Of a stretch of 64,000 nucleotides of DNA, positions 10,750 to 21,894 are shown in pieces. Where the stretch lies: assembly GCA_001695595.3 (NCBI GenBank), contig MBPM02000028.1, positions 186,001 through 250,000 on the forward strand, written 5' to 3'. The DNA comes from Plasmopara viticola. Lineage: Eukaryota; Oomycota; Peronosporomycetes; Peronosporales; Peronosporaceae. Every line of letters begins with the position of its first letter. Within the stretch, counting starts at the first letter, position 1. Below the pieces are notes generated by a model, which saw nothing but the letters and a program-made list of their open reading frames with translations, did no database searches and was not told the origin of the DNA. The position numbers were made by a program, and so were the translations under genes.

Positions 10750-13442
10750 AGCCTATTGAACCCGGCCAATTCACAATAGCCTAAATCATAGCATGATCTA
10801 ACCGAAAGCCATGCTTCTCGATGAAGGACCCTTCGAACTTTGCACCGAAGATGCACTGACCGGCATTAGCGTAGGCCTCATTTGTGCGTATGCATCTTGC
10901 CACCACTCCCAATAATTTTTCTCATAACGTTCTCGTGTTCTGCACGACTATGGACAAAAACGGATCTGTTCTTACGCCGAGATTGGCGTTGATGATTACG
11001 TCACGAGGTGAATTAAGTGAAGGATTGCTCTTGAGACTTTGGAATAGGACAAACTTTAACCACATGGAACGTTCACCACGGTAAATAGTATATCAACCTC
11101 TTCAATGATGAGCTTAATTTACTTGTTGATGAAGTTGAGAGCGCTGTATATCGTGAATCCTACCGCTCCAAATCCATTTTAATTTTAGTAATTCTGCCAG
11201 TGAATTAGCTGCATTTAGCTGACCATAAGCTTGTACAATGCGCCACTTTTCGTAAGCCCTTCAGATGACGTGAAATGGAAATTGCATTCTTTCGAGCCAC
11301 CCCTGCTCCGACTTTTGCAATAACGATTCAAAAGAGCTACTACATTATTAAGCAGTGTTTCCTGAAACTTGATTCAACCATTGACGCACACCTCTATCAG
11401 GCAGTTTCGCCTAAGGTACGCTTTGTAAAACCAAATATTAGTGCTTGTTTACCCAAGTGCATTACTTATCGGATCAAATCTCTATAATCATGAATCTCCG
11501 CTAATACGTAAAGCAGTCCTCAAAGACTCTGAAAGGCTCTTTCAGAACTGCTTCACCTAAGTGATGGAAGGTGGATATCTTTTTTCGGTTACCGACAATT
11601 TGGCTGTGCTGTTGATCTTCCGAGCTTCTTCTTTATCTTACAGAGCTCAAGCAGAGAAAGTTGCAAAAGAATTGACGGCAAACCCACCTTGTCTTTTGCC
11701 GTACCTATATCACTGCTTGTAAGGGTGTATTACCGCATGCTTATTTGACGAATTTTCTCGTCCAGACTGAGACGAATTGCACTGCTCGATTATAGGAGTT
11801 GTCTTCTTGGCAAAATTGATGGGACCAACTCTTCGTGTCATATTCGCGTCGATGCGATTTTATATCAAGAAATGACAAATTTATTGACCTTAAGCAGAAA
11901 GCTGAATTTACCAGAGCTCCTCTCAGGGAATTTGTGTCAACCTCTAGAAGTCTCAACATTGACTCTTATATGCACATTCTAAGACGAGCTACTTATTGAC
12001 ACTCCACGTCCACTGTCAGAGCCTGGCTCTTAATATCTTGGTCAGCATCCAGACACGTGTCCGTGACACCATCAGTGTCCATTTTTGACAATACTAATCC
12101 CTACACATCAATAAGTACCGCCGATAGCATTTTGGGCATCTAGCGGTGGATACCAAAGTCCCATTTGGACGGTATTTAAGGTTTTTAAACATCTAGTCAA
12201 TTCTTTTTTGCACTCCACCCAAGATGAAGTCAGAGTTTCTATTTAGACCCAAGCTTTACAGTATTCGACGCTATAAAACTCACACTTAGGTTTACCAAGA
12301 TTTTAGGTGCAGTCATCCTCGCTCCTGTGCCGCGTTAACGTGCTCGTAGAGCCTCATCATCAATCGGATTTCCTTCCGAAGTGAAGCGTTTGACGTAATT
12401 GCTCGAAGCCTTGAATTCGACAAGTAGCCCGTATTCACTGCCACCAATTACTATTGCCACATCAGTCAGCACGCAATACCTTCGAGCATGGTCCTATTTT
12501 AAGAGCAAGGAGTCCTCTGAGACTGACCTTTGTCGACCTTAATCTCCTCTCTTGATATTGATAGACCTTAGTTTTGCCCTAAAATGATCACCTATCGAGT
12601 ATTGCCGCTTCCCCGTGGCTGAACAGACGACTGGTTGGCCGTAAAGTTCAGGGTTTTAAAACTCCGATTTTGTGCAAGGGACACCTCGACCGTAACTCGC
12701 AGTTTTAAATTATTAAAAGATATTCCATGAAGTGGTCAATAATTTAAAGGCTCGCCTCTTTCTTATCAGCATGTCTGTAATTCCTAGGAGGAGACGCATC
12801 CTTTGCTAGGAATTTATATCCATTGCGGTATCTTTTATAGTATAACACTACGTTGTGCAACCTTATTTCAACCAACAGAGAGCTAGCTTACACTACAAAA
12901 GGTTGGCTTCGTGTAACGACCCGTTGCACGCAGTGAGAGCAATATGGGATGTTGTCTGATCTCATGCGTCCCATTAGATTTTTAATGGGGTAGCTCGCTA
13001 GACGGCTCTAACTCGACCACGTTGCGATTAAGTATCCTCGGTACTCAAGGCGGTTTATCTCGATCTGCAGTTTTGAATTTGCACAAATCACCACTGAATT
13101 TGGATACAGTTAGATCGGAGCCGCGATCGCTGCTACCATAATTAAGATTTTGTAGCAGACCGAATCGCACCAAGGTTACTCGTATTGCAATTAAACTTGC
13201 TTGTTTAGAAGAAAGCTTGCTTTGGCGGCTTTCGCGCCCTGCGCCGTACTCGGAAGTCTATTCTTTTTCTCTTCTTATCACAGAATTTTATGATATGTAA
13301 AGTAGTGCTTCATTTTGAAGTGCGGTACGTAGACTTCGAGTTTGCACTATTGGTCCATCTATCATGATGATATACATATAGGAGATGATGTGGGTATTGC
13401 GGAATTTAACTAATTGGCTAAGAAATAGACTGGCACCCCAAA
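10750..13442 (+). repeat. E2 upstream arm; paralogous to 22,440-24,933
   Basis: Gene-free DNA that is collinear with the E3 upstream region at an offset of about 11.5-11.7 kb. Anchors: GGCCAATTCACAATAGCCTAA (10,764; written in part), the CGAAGATGCA-TGACC block (10,845), TGTTCTGCACGACTATG (10,935), the ACTCCGA/TTTTGCA block (11,300), block U (12,445) and TAACGACCCGTTGCACGCAGTG (12,916; in part) directly followed by similar promoter DNA. By eye, identity rises towards the effector. Short ORFs such as 11,275-11,487 correspond to broken frames at 18,345 and 22,834 and are not counted as genes. Confidence 0.7.
13349..13429 (+). promoter_or_regulatory. E2 promoter boxes
   Basis: Box A ATTGGTCCA at 13,349-13,357 and box B ATTGGCTAAGAAATAGA at 13,413-13,429, with the ATG 13 bases after box B. 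Spacing matches E1 and E4. Both boxes contain inverted CCAAT. Confidence 0.55.
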
Positions 13443-14336
13443 ATGTGGGCAGCTACGCACCTACGCATCTCGTCAATCAAGTTGCTGGTGAACATCAGCC
13501 TCTGCTTCGCGTTCATAACAGCGATTAACCAACTCAATGATCCGGGTGATGTCATCCCAAGTTCCCACTTAATGCCTCAACTTCTCTCTACCTACAGTAA
13601 CTCGGCGCATACTGAAGCTGCATCGAAGAGCCACGATGCAGTCAAGCAATATAAGGCCGCCAACGGCACCATTGACGAGGAAGAAAGGTTTTTTGAGGGG
13701 ATTCGAAATGTTCTTAACAAATTACAAGGCAAAGAAACTTCGAGTCTTACTGAACCTCTACTTCAGACCGATACCAAGATCGGTGACAGAAAGCTGGTAG
13801 AACTTTTACAGGCGAAGACTTCGCGGAATGAAGCACAGGAAAGTTTTTTGCTTAATACAATCACGAGATTTCGTGATTCAGAGGACCCGTCCGACCAAAT
13901 GTTTGGCGACTCTGAGTTTATAAAACTGTTGAGTAATCAGAAGTCGGCTGAGGCAGTTTATGGGAGATGGTTGGACGAAAACGTATCGCCAATGAAAGCC
14001 ATTAAGCTTTTGGACCGATCTATCACTAACAGCAGCCCGGACAATTTGAAAAGATTCCTCGGGCACGATTCAGCTTCGCCGTGGCTGTCTTACGTCGGGT
14101 ATTATTGGCAGCACAAGCGAGTCGAATTTACTGAAAATAACTTGTTTCAATTGTTTCAGCTAGCGTATCGAGAAGAAGAGTCTCTGGCAAAGTTTCTATA
14201 TGACGCACGAGATATTCCTTATGGTCTGGTGGTACTTGACAGGATGGAGGAATCGGAAAGTTTCTGGTCCAACGATCTGGCGATACGTATTGCGGAGATG
14301 TATCACGATGATACTGTGTTAGACCCTTGGCACTGA
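13443..14336 (+). CDS. E2: secreted RXLR-like effector with WY module (297 aa)
   Basis: Predicted secreted effector. Seen: signal peptide 1 to about 28 (core LLVNISLCFAF), degenerate RXLR QLLS at 46-49, canonical acidic DEEER at 78-82, W-motif tryptophan at 176 (YGRWLDENVSP), Y-motif SYVGYYW at 216-222, then FLYDARD at 251-257. The start is set by the signal peptide and an AAA-ATG context shared with E3. About 75% identical to E3 by hand count. Odd: it ends 38 residues short of E1. A 4-base gap at about 14,330 relative to E1 shifts frame into a TGA, and the +1 frame afterwards still reads a VWLEYVAY-like stretch to about 14,440. Thus the second C-terminal W/Y unit is lost from the product, though its DNA remains. 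A functional short effector is likely, but not proven. Confidence 0.8.
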   Translation: MWAATHLRISSIKLLVNISLCFAFITAINQLNDPGDVIPSSHLMPQLLSTYSNSAHTEAASKSHDAVKQYKAANGTIDEEERFFEGIRNVLNKLQGKETSSLTEPLLQTDTKIGDRKLVELLQAKTSRNEAQESFLLNTITRFRDSEDPSDQMFGDSEFIKLLSNQKSAEAVYGRWLDENVSPMKAIKLLDRSITNSSPDNLKRFLGHDSASPWLSYVGYYWQHKRVEFTENNLFQLFQLAYREEESLAKFLYDARDIPYGLVVLDRMEESESFWSNDLAIRIAEMYHDDTVLDPWH

Positions 14337-14441
14337 TCGAATTAAGTCAGCATCTGGAAGCTTCTTCGCTGGACGTATGGCTCGAGTATGTCGCATATCG
14401 ATTTCTTCGCGCCGCGAAACGCAAAACTTCTTTCACATAGA
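14337..14441 (+). pseudogene. Out-of-frame remnant of the E2 C-terminal module
   Basis: Immediately after the E2 stop, another frame reads a stretch equivalent to the last 35 residues of E1 (SLDVWLEYVAY then an RFLRA-like end), with no in-frame stop until TAG at about 14,439. It lies outside E2's frame because of the 4-base gap at about 14,330. This indicates recent loss rather than an original short gene. Confidence 0.55.
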
Positions 14442-14539
14442 ATTTGGTGTTTTAAAAACTAAAGCCATCAATAAAATACGAAAGCCATGATTAATTTTTG
14501 ATGATATGCAAAAAAAGATATTTGATTCTCCTTATCATG

Positions 14540-14645
14540 CTCCAAACTAGGTGCTTCAGCCGTGTGCAAAGTCGCGAACTCAAACTATTGTAGCGGGACA
14601 AGCATATGATGGACCTTGCCAGATTTGTGAATCACTAGTCGGTAA
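14540..14645 (+). repeat. Effector tail block, E2 copy (cut by the LINE)
   Basis: The sequence from GTGCTTCAGCCGTGTGCAAAG to AATCACTAGTCGGTA matches 26,036-26,127 almost exactly. The match stops abruptly at about 14,645, where retrotransposon sequence begins. This marks the insertion point. Confidence 0.65.
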
Positions 14646-15806
14646 TATCTTGGAAAAGGTTGGGGTGACGCCCTCCATCCAAGCGCGGGATCTAAATGCT
14701 CGCGCGCTTCGGGCAGATGCTCTCGGGCATCTGCAGGTCTCTAACGAGTCTCACCCTCGACGCGACGGTCTCCAGCACCAGGCCAAAATTCCTTCCACGT
14801 CCTTAACCAAGCCAAACGCATCCGGATTGGCTCGTTTAATATGAATTTTATAGGTTCGAAGCGCAAGAAGCACGGAACCCTCCCCGAAGATCTCCGGCGC
14901 TACCGCGTCGATATCCTTGGCCTCCGAGAAACCAAGAACTACGATAGAGGTAAGCACCGCATTGATGACTTCCTTCTTCTGACCCTGAAAAAAAAAAACG
15001 AAGCCAAGACCGAAGTCACCGAAAACCGCCGCCACTGCAACCCGTCAGAACCCACTCGACACGCCCGAGCCCGAGAAGAAACCTGGCGCCACGCCAAGAA
15101 GCTCGGAACACTCCTCGGCAATATTGAAGATCTAATCCGACGCAAGTCCCTGGCCACCCTCGCGCTCCCCCGCCTCTGGTCCGTCTGGCTTCGCCCCACG
15201 CTCATCTCACCCAAGACCCGCATTTGACTGTACAACACCTACGTTTTACTAATTCTGCTGTACAATTGCGCCACCTGGGCTCTTATCAAGTCAGAGCTAC
15301 ACGGCCTCGAGAATTTCCATCGCCGCCAGCTTCGCTACGCTCTTGGTTATCGCTACCCTGGACACATTTCGAATGCAAGACTCTACGACCTCTATGATGA
15401 GCGGCCGCTGAGACTACGACTGACACAAGCTCGCTGGCGCCTGTTTGGCGATGTACTTCGCCGCAATCCCGACATTCCAGCTAGCCTCCAGATGCGTGCC
15501 TACTTCTTCTCCACCGCAGCAAAATGGCGCGGACGACCCCGCACCACGCTCCCCTCCACACTCAGCCACGACCTTGTTTCCTGTGGCTCCGGCTTTCGAC
15601 TCCGGACAGCACAAGACCTCGAAGTGCTTCGTACCCTTGCACAAGATCGGAAGAAATGGAAGGCCCTCACGACCTCGGTGCTAGATGCACGGCCCGCCGA
15701 ACGAGACCCGACGTATGCGGACACCACTCTATGCCGTGGACTAGCCAGACTGAGCCTAGCACGTGCATAACTTGGCAACGCGATAACGTAATACATTACA
15801 TTACAT
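14645..15806 (+). mobile_element. Internally deleted non-LTR (LINE) retrotransposon
   Basis: A GC-richer insert. One frame, readable from about 14,781, first shows the start of an endonuclease/exonuclease/phosphatase domain: IRIGSFNMNFIG, then LPEDLRRYRVDILGL and RETK with the catalytic-type glutamate. It passes without the reverse transcriptase core into a typical LINE RT C-terminus: LWSVWLRPTLISPKTRI, LYNTYVL, CATWAL, FHRRQLR, ARWRLFGDVLRR. So the middle of the ORF (rest of the endonuclease, the RT palm with FADD) is deleted. A TGA at 15,225-15,227 interrupts the frame, which then stays open to TAA at 15,768-15,770. The 3' end carries a short ATTACATT-type tail at 15,789-15,806, as in RTE/L2-like elements. 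Dead copy. Exact clade uncertain. Confidence 0.82.
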
Positions 15807-16105
15807 CCCAAGCAGAGGGCGTTAGGATTAACATACAGCTTACCAAGTGCATAGGAAATACTACCTTTGTCAAAATAGTTGATTGGGCTAACTATATTTC
15901 TGTAAATAGTAGACATCCATAACTTATTGCATTCTAGTAGCCACTAATAGCTAATATGTTCTAATGAAAACTATGGACTGCTAATATGATTAGGTAAGTT
16001 CAAGTTATTTAACCGGCACAGAACGAATACAGCAAGTAAAGCTGCACACGAGGGATATATGGTGATAGAAGACGATACGGGGATTAACTAAACATTTCTT
16101 CTCAT
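15807..16105. other. Short unassigned stretch after the LINE
   Basis: No ORF of note. The E3 counterpart of this position contains the TM relic (26,478-26,696), which I do not find here, so DNA was lost or replaced around the insertion. Confidence 0.35.
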
Positions 16106-16354
16106 CGCATTATTTTCAGATTGAACGACAAACGTGCGTCCTTCATTAATTCGACACACCAGTTGGTGGCACAGATTACAGCCAAGATTCACCAGACCAG
16201 CACATTGCACGTGAGCCCATATTGCGGATAAATTGTCGATCCATGGAACGCCACGTTGTGGTTATCAGAGCCATATCTCACACGCGTGTTCACGCAACGT
16301 CCTGCTCAAGGTCTTTTGCGCTGGCACAATTTAGTTTCTAGAATGTTTTTGTTA

Positions 16355-16678
16355 CTAAGCGTATAACAAAAGCTGAAGTTCCGAATTGATACATCGACTT
16401 ATATCTATTTGACAAAAAAAACTTTTGTAGGATATATGCTTAAGCATGAAATCGCGCACGTATCTGGAAGCACTAAGTTGTTGCGACACATAGTATTTGT
16501 CGTGTCTGCGCATCATGGAAGGGCCAATTTCAGCAAGACGCTCGGTCGTTTCTTTTGAGGCAAAGCTTGAGCCACAATACGACAGCGCATTAACAAAGCC
16601 GATGATAGCTGGTGAAACACGTGTAGCCCTTTGGAGCATAAGCGATATTGTTTGTGCATACTTTATGAGTATGAGCAT
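16355..16678 (-). pseudogene. Decayed relic, 'PSMMRRHDK' family, copy 2 (107 codons)
   Basis: The longest frame of this relic family. It shows an alternating hydrophobic/Arg N-part (AIIGFVNALSYCGSSFASKE), then GPSMMRRHDKYYV and a basic, Cys-containing end. It aligns with 9,344-9,547 on the same strand and at the same relative position in its unit. No known domain is recognised. Conservation at residue level supports a coding past. Confidence 0.35.
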
Positions 16679-18424
16679 GTTCCTCTAACACCTTGGTGTA
16701 TCTGCGCACACATCGCGCAACGCGTCTTTGAAAGCACAAATGCCTGACTATCGCTTTGGCGATGGTTTGCTGCATGCATATCTAGTCTTTCTATGGACAC
16801 TCTTCTTAAAAAAGCTCGAAGAGCAAGAGTCTTGACCCAAGCTATTTAACTTCAGGAACCTAAGTTTTTAAAGTCACGATCGAGGAACATAATTGCTGCT
16901 TAACACCGTCAATATTGTCTAGTTTAGCCACCTGGTCGGTCAATCAAGACGTGTAGCCTACTGAGTCCCAAATATTCAACTACACTTATAGACCGTCGGC
17001 AGCAAAATGGCACCGGCAAGTATTTCTATGGTCCGCCCACATTCGGCGAGGACTTTGTCCACGAATGAACTTTGCACGTGTGTACACATATATCTAGCTA
17101 CTGATACAAGTTAGTCCGCCACTTGCCAAACTATATGTCCTTTCTCAACCAGGAAGACAGCCAAGTGGTGTAATGTGAGCCGCATAGGTATACGACAATT
17201 TAATTTCTCATCGTGAAGAGCCACTTCACGTGATAAGTCACCCTAGTCAGTGCCGCAATACAAAAATTTGCCTTCGGTTGAGAGCCGATGTAGCCTTGTG
17301 CTTTGCAGCACCAACCATACTCATCACTCAAGCAGAAATACCATTATGCTATATTGAAACAGATAAAAGTAATTTGTGTCATGTACTCTTCATATTCTAT
17401 ATAACGCAAATTACTGCATCTGCCAAAGCATCTTGCTTTACTTCTTAGGCTTTACACTGAGATTTTATTTTACGAAAATAAAGAGCCCCTTAGACGTTGT
17501 TTACAAAAGGTGATGCGACAGTCTTATGTTACATAGTAACTCAATATTCAGAAATTTATAGATGAACCCTGTATATGTTAAATTCCGTTGCAAGTAGTGG
17601 TTTACCATGGACAGGATATTGCCTAAACTCGGACGCACATATTCGATCTCGTCCCGTGGCGTCTTTTTTTCAGCATTGCAGTGACGACAGTAGAATGAAA
17701 TACGTCACAGACGGCACTGAGCGGTCCATTCGAGTCTAGTATGTCCTTGTGTTAGACTAGCCACCTCTTTGTAAATCGAAACCTACTTGTACGAGTCAGC
17801 ACTTAGACCACGTCACTGCATAGAGTATTTCTATACTATTCACACTAACGCATTTAAAACGGCCAAAAACATACCATTATCTATTCAAAAGTCATGCTCC
17901 TCGATGAAGCGATCTAACATTTTTGCGCCAAAAAGCAGTCGTGTAAAACTAATTCGTGCGCGCACTTGGGAACCACTCAAAATTAGTAAATTGGGTTTAA
18001 GTGTCCGCCTTTTCGGCAGAAGTAGATAACAAGTTCACGACCCTAACGGGGGTTGCGAGTTTAATCTGTTGGGCCTTAATGATTATGTCACCATATACAC
18101 GTCAGGAATACACTTTAGTGCCTTTGGATTAAGACTAAGTACTCCCGAAAAATGCCTTTCGAAGTTCTGACCGTAGTTAGAGTATGCATGTATTCGATTG
18201 ATGAGTTCGGTATACCTGTCGACAAAAAGGTTAAAAGCGCTGTATGTCGTATACACTTCCGTGTTCTTTCGTCCCACGTCCTTTCCAGTTACTTGTGTTC
18301 CTACCGGGATAGTGGTCGTATTTGGCCCATTATAAGCTTGTTAAATGCGCCACTATTCGTTAAAACTTCTGACGGTAATAAATCCGGAATGCAATTTTTT
18401 AATTCTTTTTGGCTTTGACTTTCG

Positions 18425-18494
18425 CACGAAAGATATATCTAATGACATAACAAGGGTCCTCACGAAAGATATATTTAATGACATAACAAGGGTC
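18425..18494 (+). repeat. 36-bp perfect-period tandem duplication (2 units)
   Basis: Two adjacent units of 36 bases (18,425-18,460 and 18,461-18,494, the second slightly cut), starting CACGAAAGATATAT and ending ATAACAAGGGTC, differing by one C/T. The period is a multiple of three and lies within a 63-codon open frame (KDI-NDITRV twice). The paralogous positions near 11,330 and 22,880 lack the duplication. Confidence 0.7.
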
Positions 18495-19600
18495 AAACGA
18501 AACGATCTCATGACGTACGCTTCTATCAGGCAGTAACAGGGAAGGTAGGTTTTGTAGTTTCACACATTAAAATTGATTTTACTAAGTATAGTACACTTCT
18601 GATAGATACTCTATAGTCGAAGATTCGTTCCTTGCATTATAAGTGTCTCTCAAAACTGCTTTATGTAATAGTGATAAGAAAATGGTCTCTAAAATTCAGG
18701 ATTTGCAGTCGCTACATTGCTATGCCGTCGATTTTTCAGGCCTTTTCTTGATCTCCTAGAGCTCAAAAAGAAAGATTAACAAAGACGACAGGCTTAACTT
18801 GTCTTCGATGGGATCGGTATCGCTTTTTGTAAGGGTATCTAGGTGAGCGCTATCATATTTATCGCGTGTCTACTAGAAACATACTTCATTCAAAGTAAGA
18901 CGCTCTGCGCTGATCGATAACAACAATGCTTAAGTGTGTAGACTAGACGAAATTGATGGCATCAGTGAGCTTCGGATTGTATTCGCGTCAAAACTATTTC
19001 ACTTTAGAGCATCAACGGCTGCACAAATGTTTAGCGAAAAGTTGGGTAAATCAGAGCGCTTCTCGGAGGAATGTCACTACCTAAAGGTCTCGAAATTGCG
19101 TCGTATCTGCGCTACCAATGTTTTGCTGCTTATTATTCCTGCACGTACATTGTCAGAGCAGTGTTTATGAAGCCTTGTCCAATAGCCTGCCATAACTTAA
19201 ACGGCATAAGCAGAAATTGCTCAGTGGTTCAATTGACACATAACGCTCCGTACACGCGTCCATGTTACCATCAGTGTCGATTTCGACATTTCAAGTAACG
19301 CGCTGGAAGCTCTTCCGCTTTCTAGCAAAAATTAAGTTTAATGCCATTCACATCTACGCCATATGATGTTCCTGGCTTTGCGACCTCGACTTAATCTAGA
19401 TGAGGTCAAATTATCTATCCCAAGCCAAGCTTTTACAGTGTTCGACGCTACCAGAGTCGATAAATCTCACACTTGAATTCACTGGGATTTGAGGTGCAGT
19501 AACCTTTTCTCCTGTAGCTGAGCAAGCAGTGTCAATGCCACGTTGGTGTGCTCGTAAAGCCTAGGCTCATGAGCCATTTGTTCTCCCATTCAGCGCTGCC

Positions 19601-21890
19601 GTACGGAACAGCTCAGTAGCAATGAATGTAAATCGAGCAAAATTAAGTGAGTTACCATTTATAAAATGTTCTCCATGCTTTAAGCTGCAAGACGGGGGTT
19701 TGTCAATAGCACCAAACACTTTTTTTTATTTTTTTACCACACTGGCGTGCAATTACACTGACAAACCCCTGAGGGACTAAGTTTGGGCTGTAAAGACCAC
19801 CATTTGTAATTTAGTACTTCTCACTATCTGCCTCGTACTAGTTTTATCGAAATGACTTGCTTCTCATTATGTAATCAAGAGCATAGTTGCCTGGTAATTC
19901 GATCCTGAAACGACAAAAGCTACTATATCTTACAGAGTTTTTTTTTAGGTTGGTTGTTGATCGAGGCTTGGGCGAGCAGCAAGGCGAAGTGGCAAAGAAA
20001 TGAGAGTATTGTTTGCTATCAGCAAACTGAGATGTAATGTGAAATGGAGAGCTGGCACGAATCCTTAAAGTCTAATTGGTGTTTCTTGACCATCTACTGC
20101 TTCCTATCTGAAGGCTGTCATCCTTCTCTACTCTATCTTGCTTTTCAAACATACTTAACCAATAAGGTTTCCATAGTCTCAATAACACTGGAACATCTGG
20201 ACTTAGCTTCTATTCTGAAATTATGCAATCGCCCTTTCCTATGGATATTACTAATGCATACGTACTTTTGGAATAATGTAATTATACGACGTATGACCGT
20301 TAACGACAACTCTACGGCTACAATACGATTATCGCAAGGGAACAAAGTTCACGCGGATGCACTTGTATTGCTTGAGCATCTTAAATAATACTAGATAGAC
20401 GAACGCTTTAGTGTGGCCGCCGAATGCAGTTCTACGTGCGACTGCTTCCTTCGCAATACCATGGTGTCGATGGTAACTGATTACGGTATAAATAGTATGA
20501 GGCTATTGAATTGGAAGACATGCCAACGCGATTTCAAGTTTTATTTTGTTACTGCTATGGATTTGACTCAATTTTTGAAGCTCACGATATCTGCCAACAG
20601 CTTTACATCTACCTTCTCGAGAAGATACTAGTTTTTTTAAATTGTATACTACGCGAGGGCATATATTCAAGAGACTAGGCTTATCGCGCTTCCAGCACCG
20701 CGAGTGCTGATCAACAAACTTGCACCGTTTCTTTGACCGCCAATACGGGAGATGGACACGCCTCAGCTATAAAGCGTCTCTCTCACTGACTTGTGTCACC
20801 TTTCGTTTGAAATTAGTTCAAGTTTTTTTTTTAAGTTTATGCCCTCGTTTTCTCAGTCAAAATCCTTTTATGTACTCTGTTTCTATCTGATTCTTAGCCT
20901 TATTCCACCTCGGAGCTTCGACGTCTGTATTTGAGATCTTCTCTTGTATTCACGCATAGTGTGTGTGATTCGCTTAGGATTTCCCTAGTAGCAAGCCGCG
21001 GCACGAATATTTACACTACTTTTGCAGCTTTACAGCTACTAAGCTAGCGACGCTAAGGCCGTGGTTTTTTGTCTACTCATCGGAAAAAATCTTTATTTTG
21101 ATTTCAAGTGTTTGGCACAATTTAAGTCTGATAACACCCAGGTCACATACCACCGTCGTACTGCCATTTTATTCACTTCTGCTCGTCAATACATTAATGA
21201 AAGCAGTGACTTTGTCCGTGAAGTCATAAGGTGAAGACGGTTTCCAGGACTGCCATTCAGAACAATGAGCTGTACAGCTATAGTTTTATATAAAAAATGG
21301 CTAGCAAGGAGAATAAAAGTTTACATCAGACTTTGTCTTACACAACTTCTATATAGTGTTCGACATTTTTTGCAATTTGAAATTGCAAACCATATATGGT
21401 TACTATAGAAATTAGCCGTTCAAATACCTTGTGCCTTTTGAAAGTTCAATTACTCTCGAAGTTTTCACAGTAGCAATTCTTTGGGCAAAGAGGCTGTATC
21501 TAGCCCACGTTTTCTACCGACTTTTGTTGTGCCAAAGACGTTAGTTTTCGAAACAAAAGAATAATGCAGCATCAATTTTTTTGAATTGATCTTATCGATT
21601 TTAAGGATGAAGGAGCGCTTCGAGCCAAAATAATCATCTCGCTTGGAGTGATAGCTCCTGCGCCTCGTGTATTGAGAAAAATTTAGTTGCGGCTCTTGTT
21701 TAGGATAAGAAACGCTGTTTGTGTCGGTGGTTTTCACAGCGACCAAGTTTATGTGTGCTGTATGAGAAACGCTGCTAGCCTTATAACCTCAGAATTTTCT
21801 GCTATTAAAAAAAGGTTTTTGTTGTTTTAGCTACAGCGATAGTACAATTATGTGCAGTATTTATAAATGTTCCTCTATATGTCAATTTTA
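19601..21890. other. Unassigned stretch with small ORFs
   Basis: No recurrent block is recognised here. Two consecutive plus-strand frames, 20,044-20,388 (114 codons, hydrophobic and Leu-rich) and 20,413-20,631 (72 codons), have no recognisable domain. The end of the first (DNSTATIRLSQGNKVHA) faintly recalls the DNxxAI...H segment of copia-type RNase H, which is too weak to call. Several poly-T runs (19,721-19,736; 19,940-19,947; 20,825-20,834) are present. Confidence 0.35.
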
Positions 21891-21894
21891 TACA

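Larger units (their letters stand above)
16106..19600 (+). repeat. Decayed repeat unit without effector (unit B)
   Basis: Collinear with 9.3-12.4 kb and 22.5-23.9 kb. It carries the GGTGGCACAGAT...CACATTGCACG tail landmark (16,160-16,210), the PSMMRRHDK relic (16,355-16,678, minus), the VTYHV relic (about 17,100-17,310, minus), the CATGCTCCTCGATGAAG block (17,893), the TAAGCTTGTTAAATGCGCCAC block (18,331, in part), and the CTGTAGCTGAG...GTTGG(T/C)GTGCTCGTA block (19,512-19,557). The unit stops at about 19,600, short of where an effector would begin. Confidence 0.6.

Noticed and set aside
14551..14844. 97-codon plus-strand frame
   Set aside because: It joins the effector tail block to the 5' part of the LINE across the insertion point, in a frame different from the LINE ORF.
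15500..15916. 138-codon minus-strand frame
   Set aside because: It is the antisense shadow of the LINE RT C-terminal frame, which has clear homology on the plus strand.
20044..20388. Copia-type retrotransposon remnant
   Set aside because: Only a weak similarity in the last 20 residues to an RNase H segment. No integrase or RT motif and no LTR seen.
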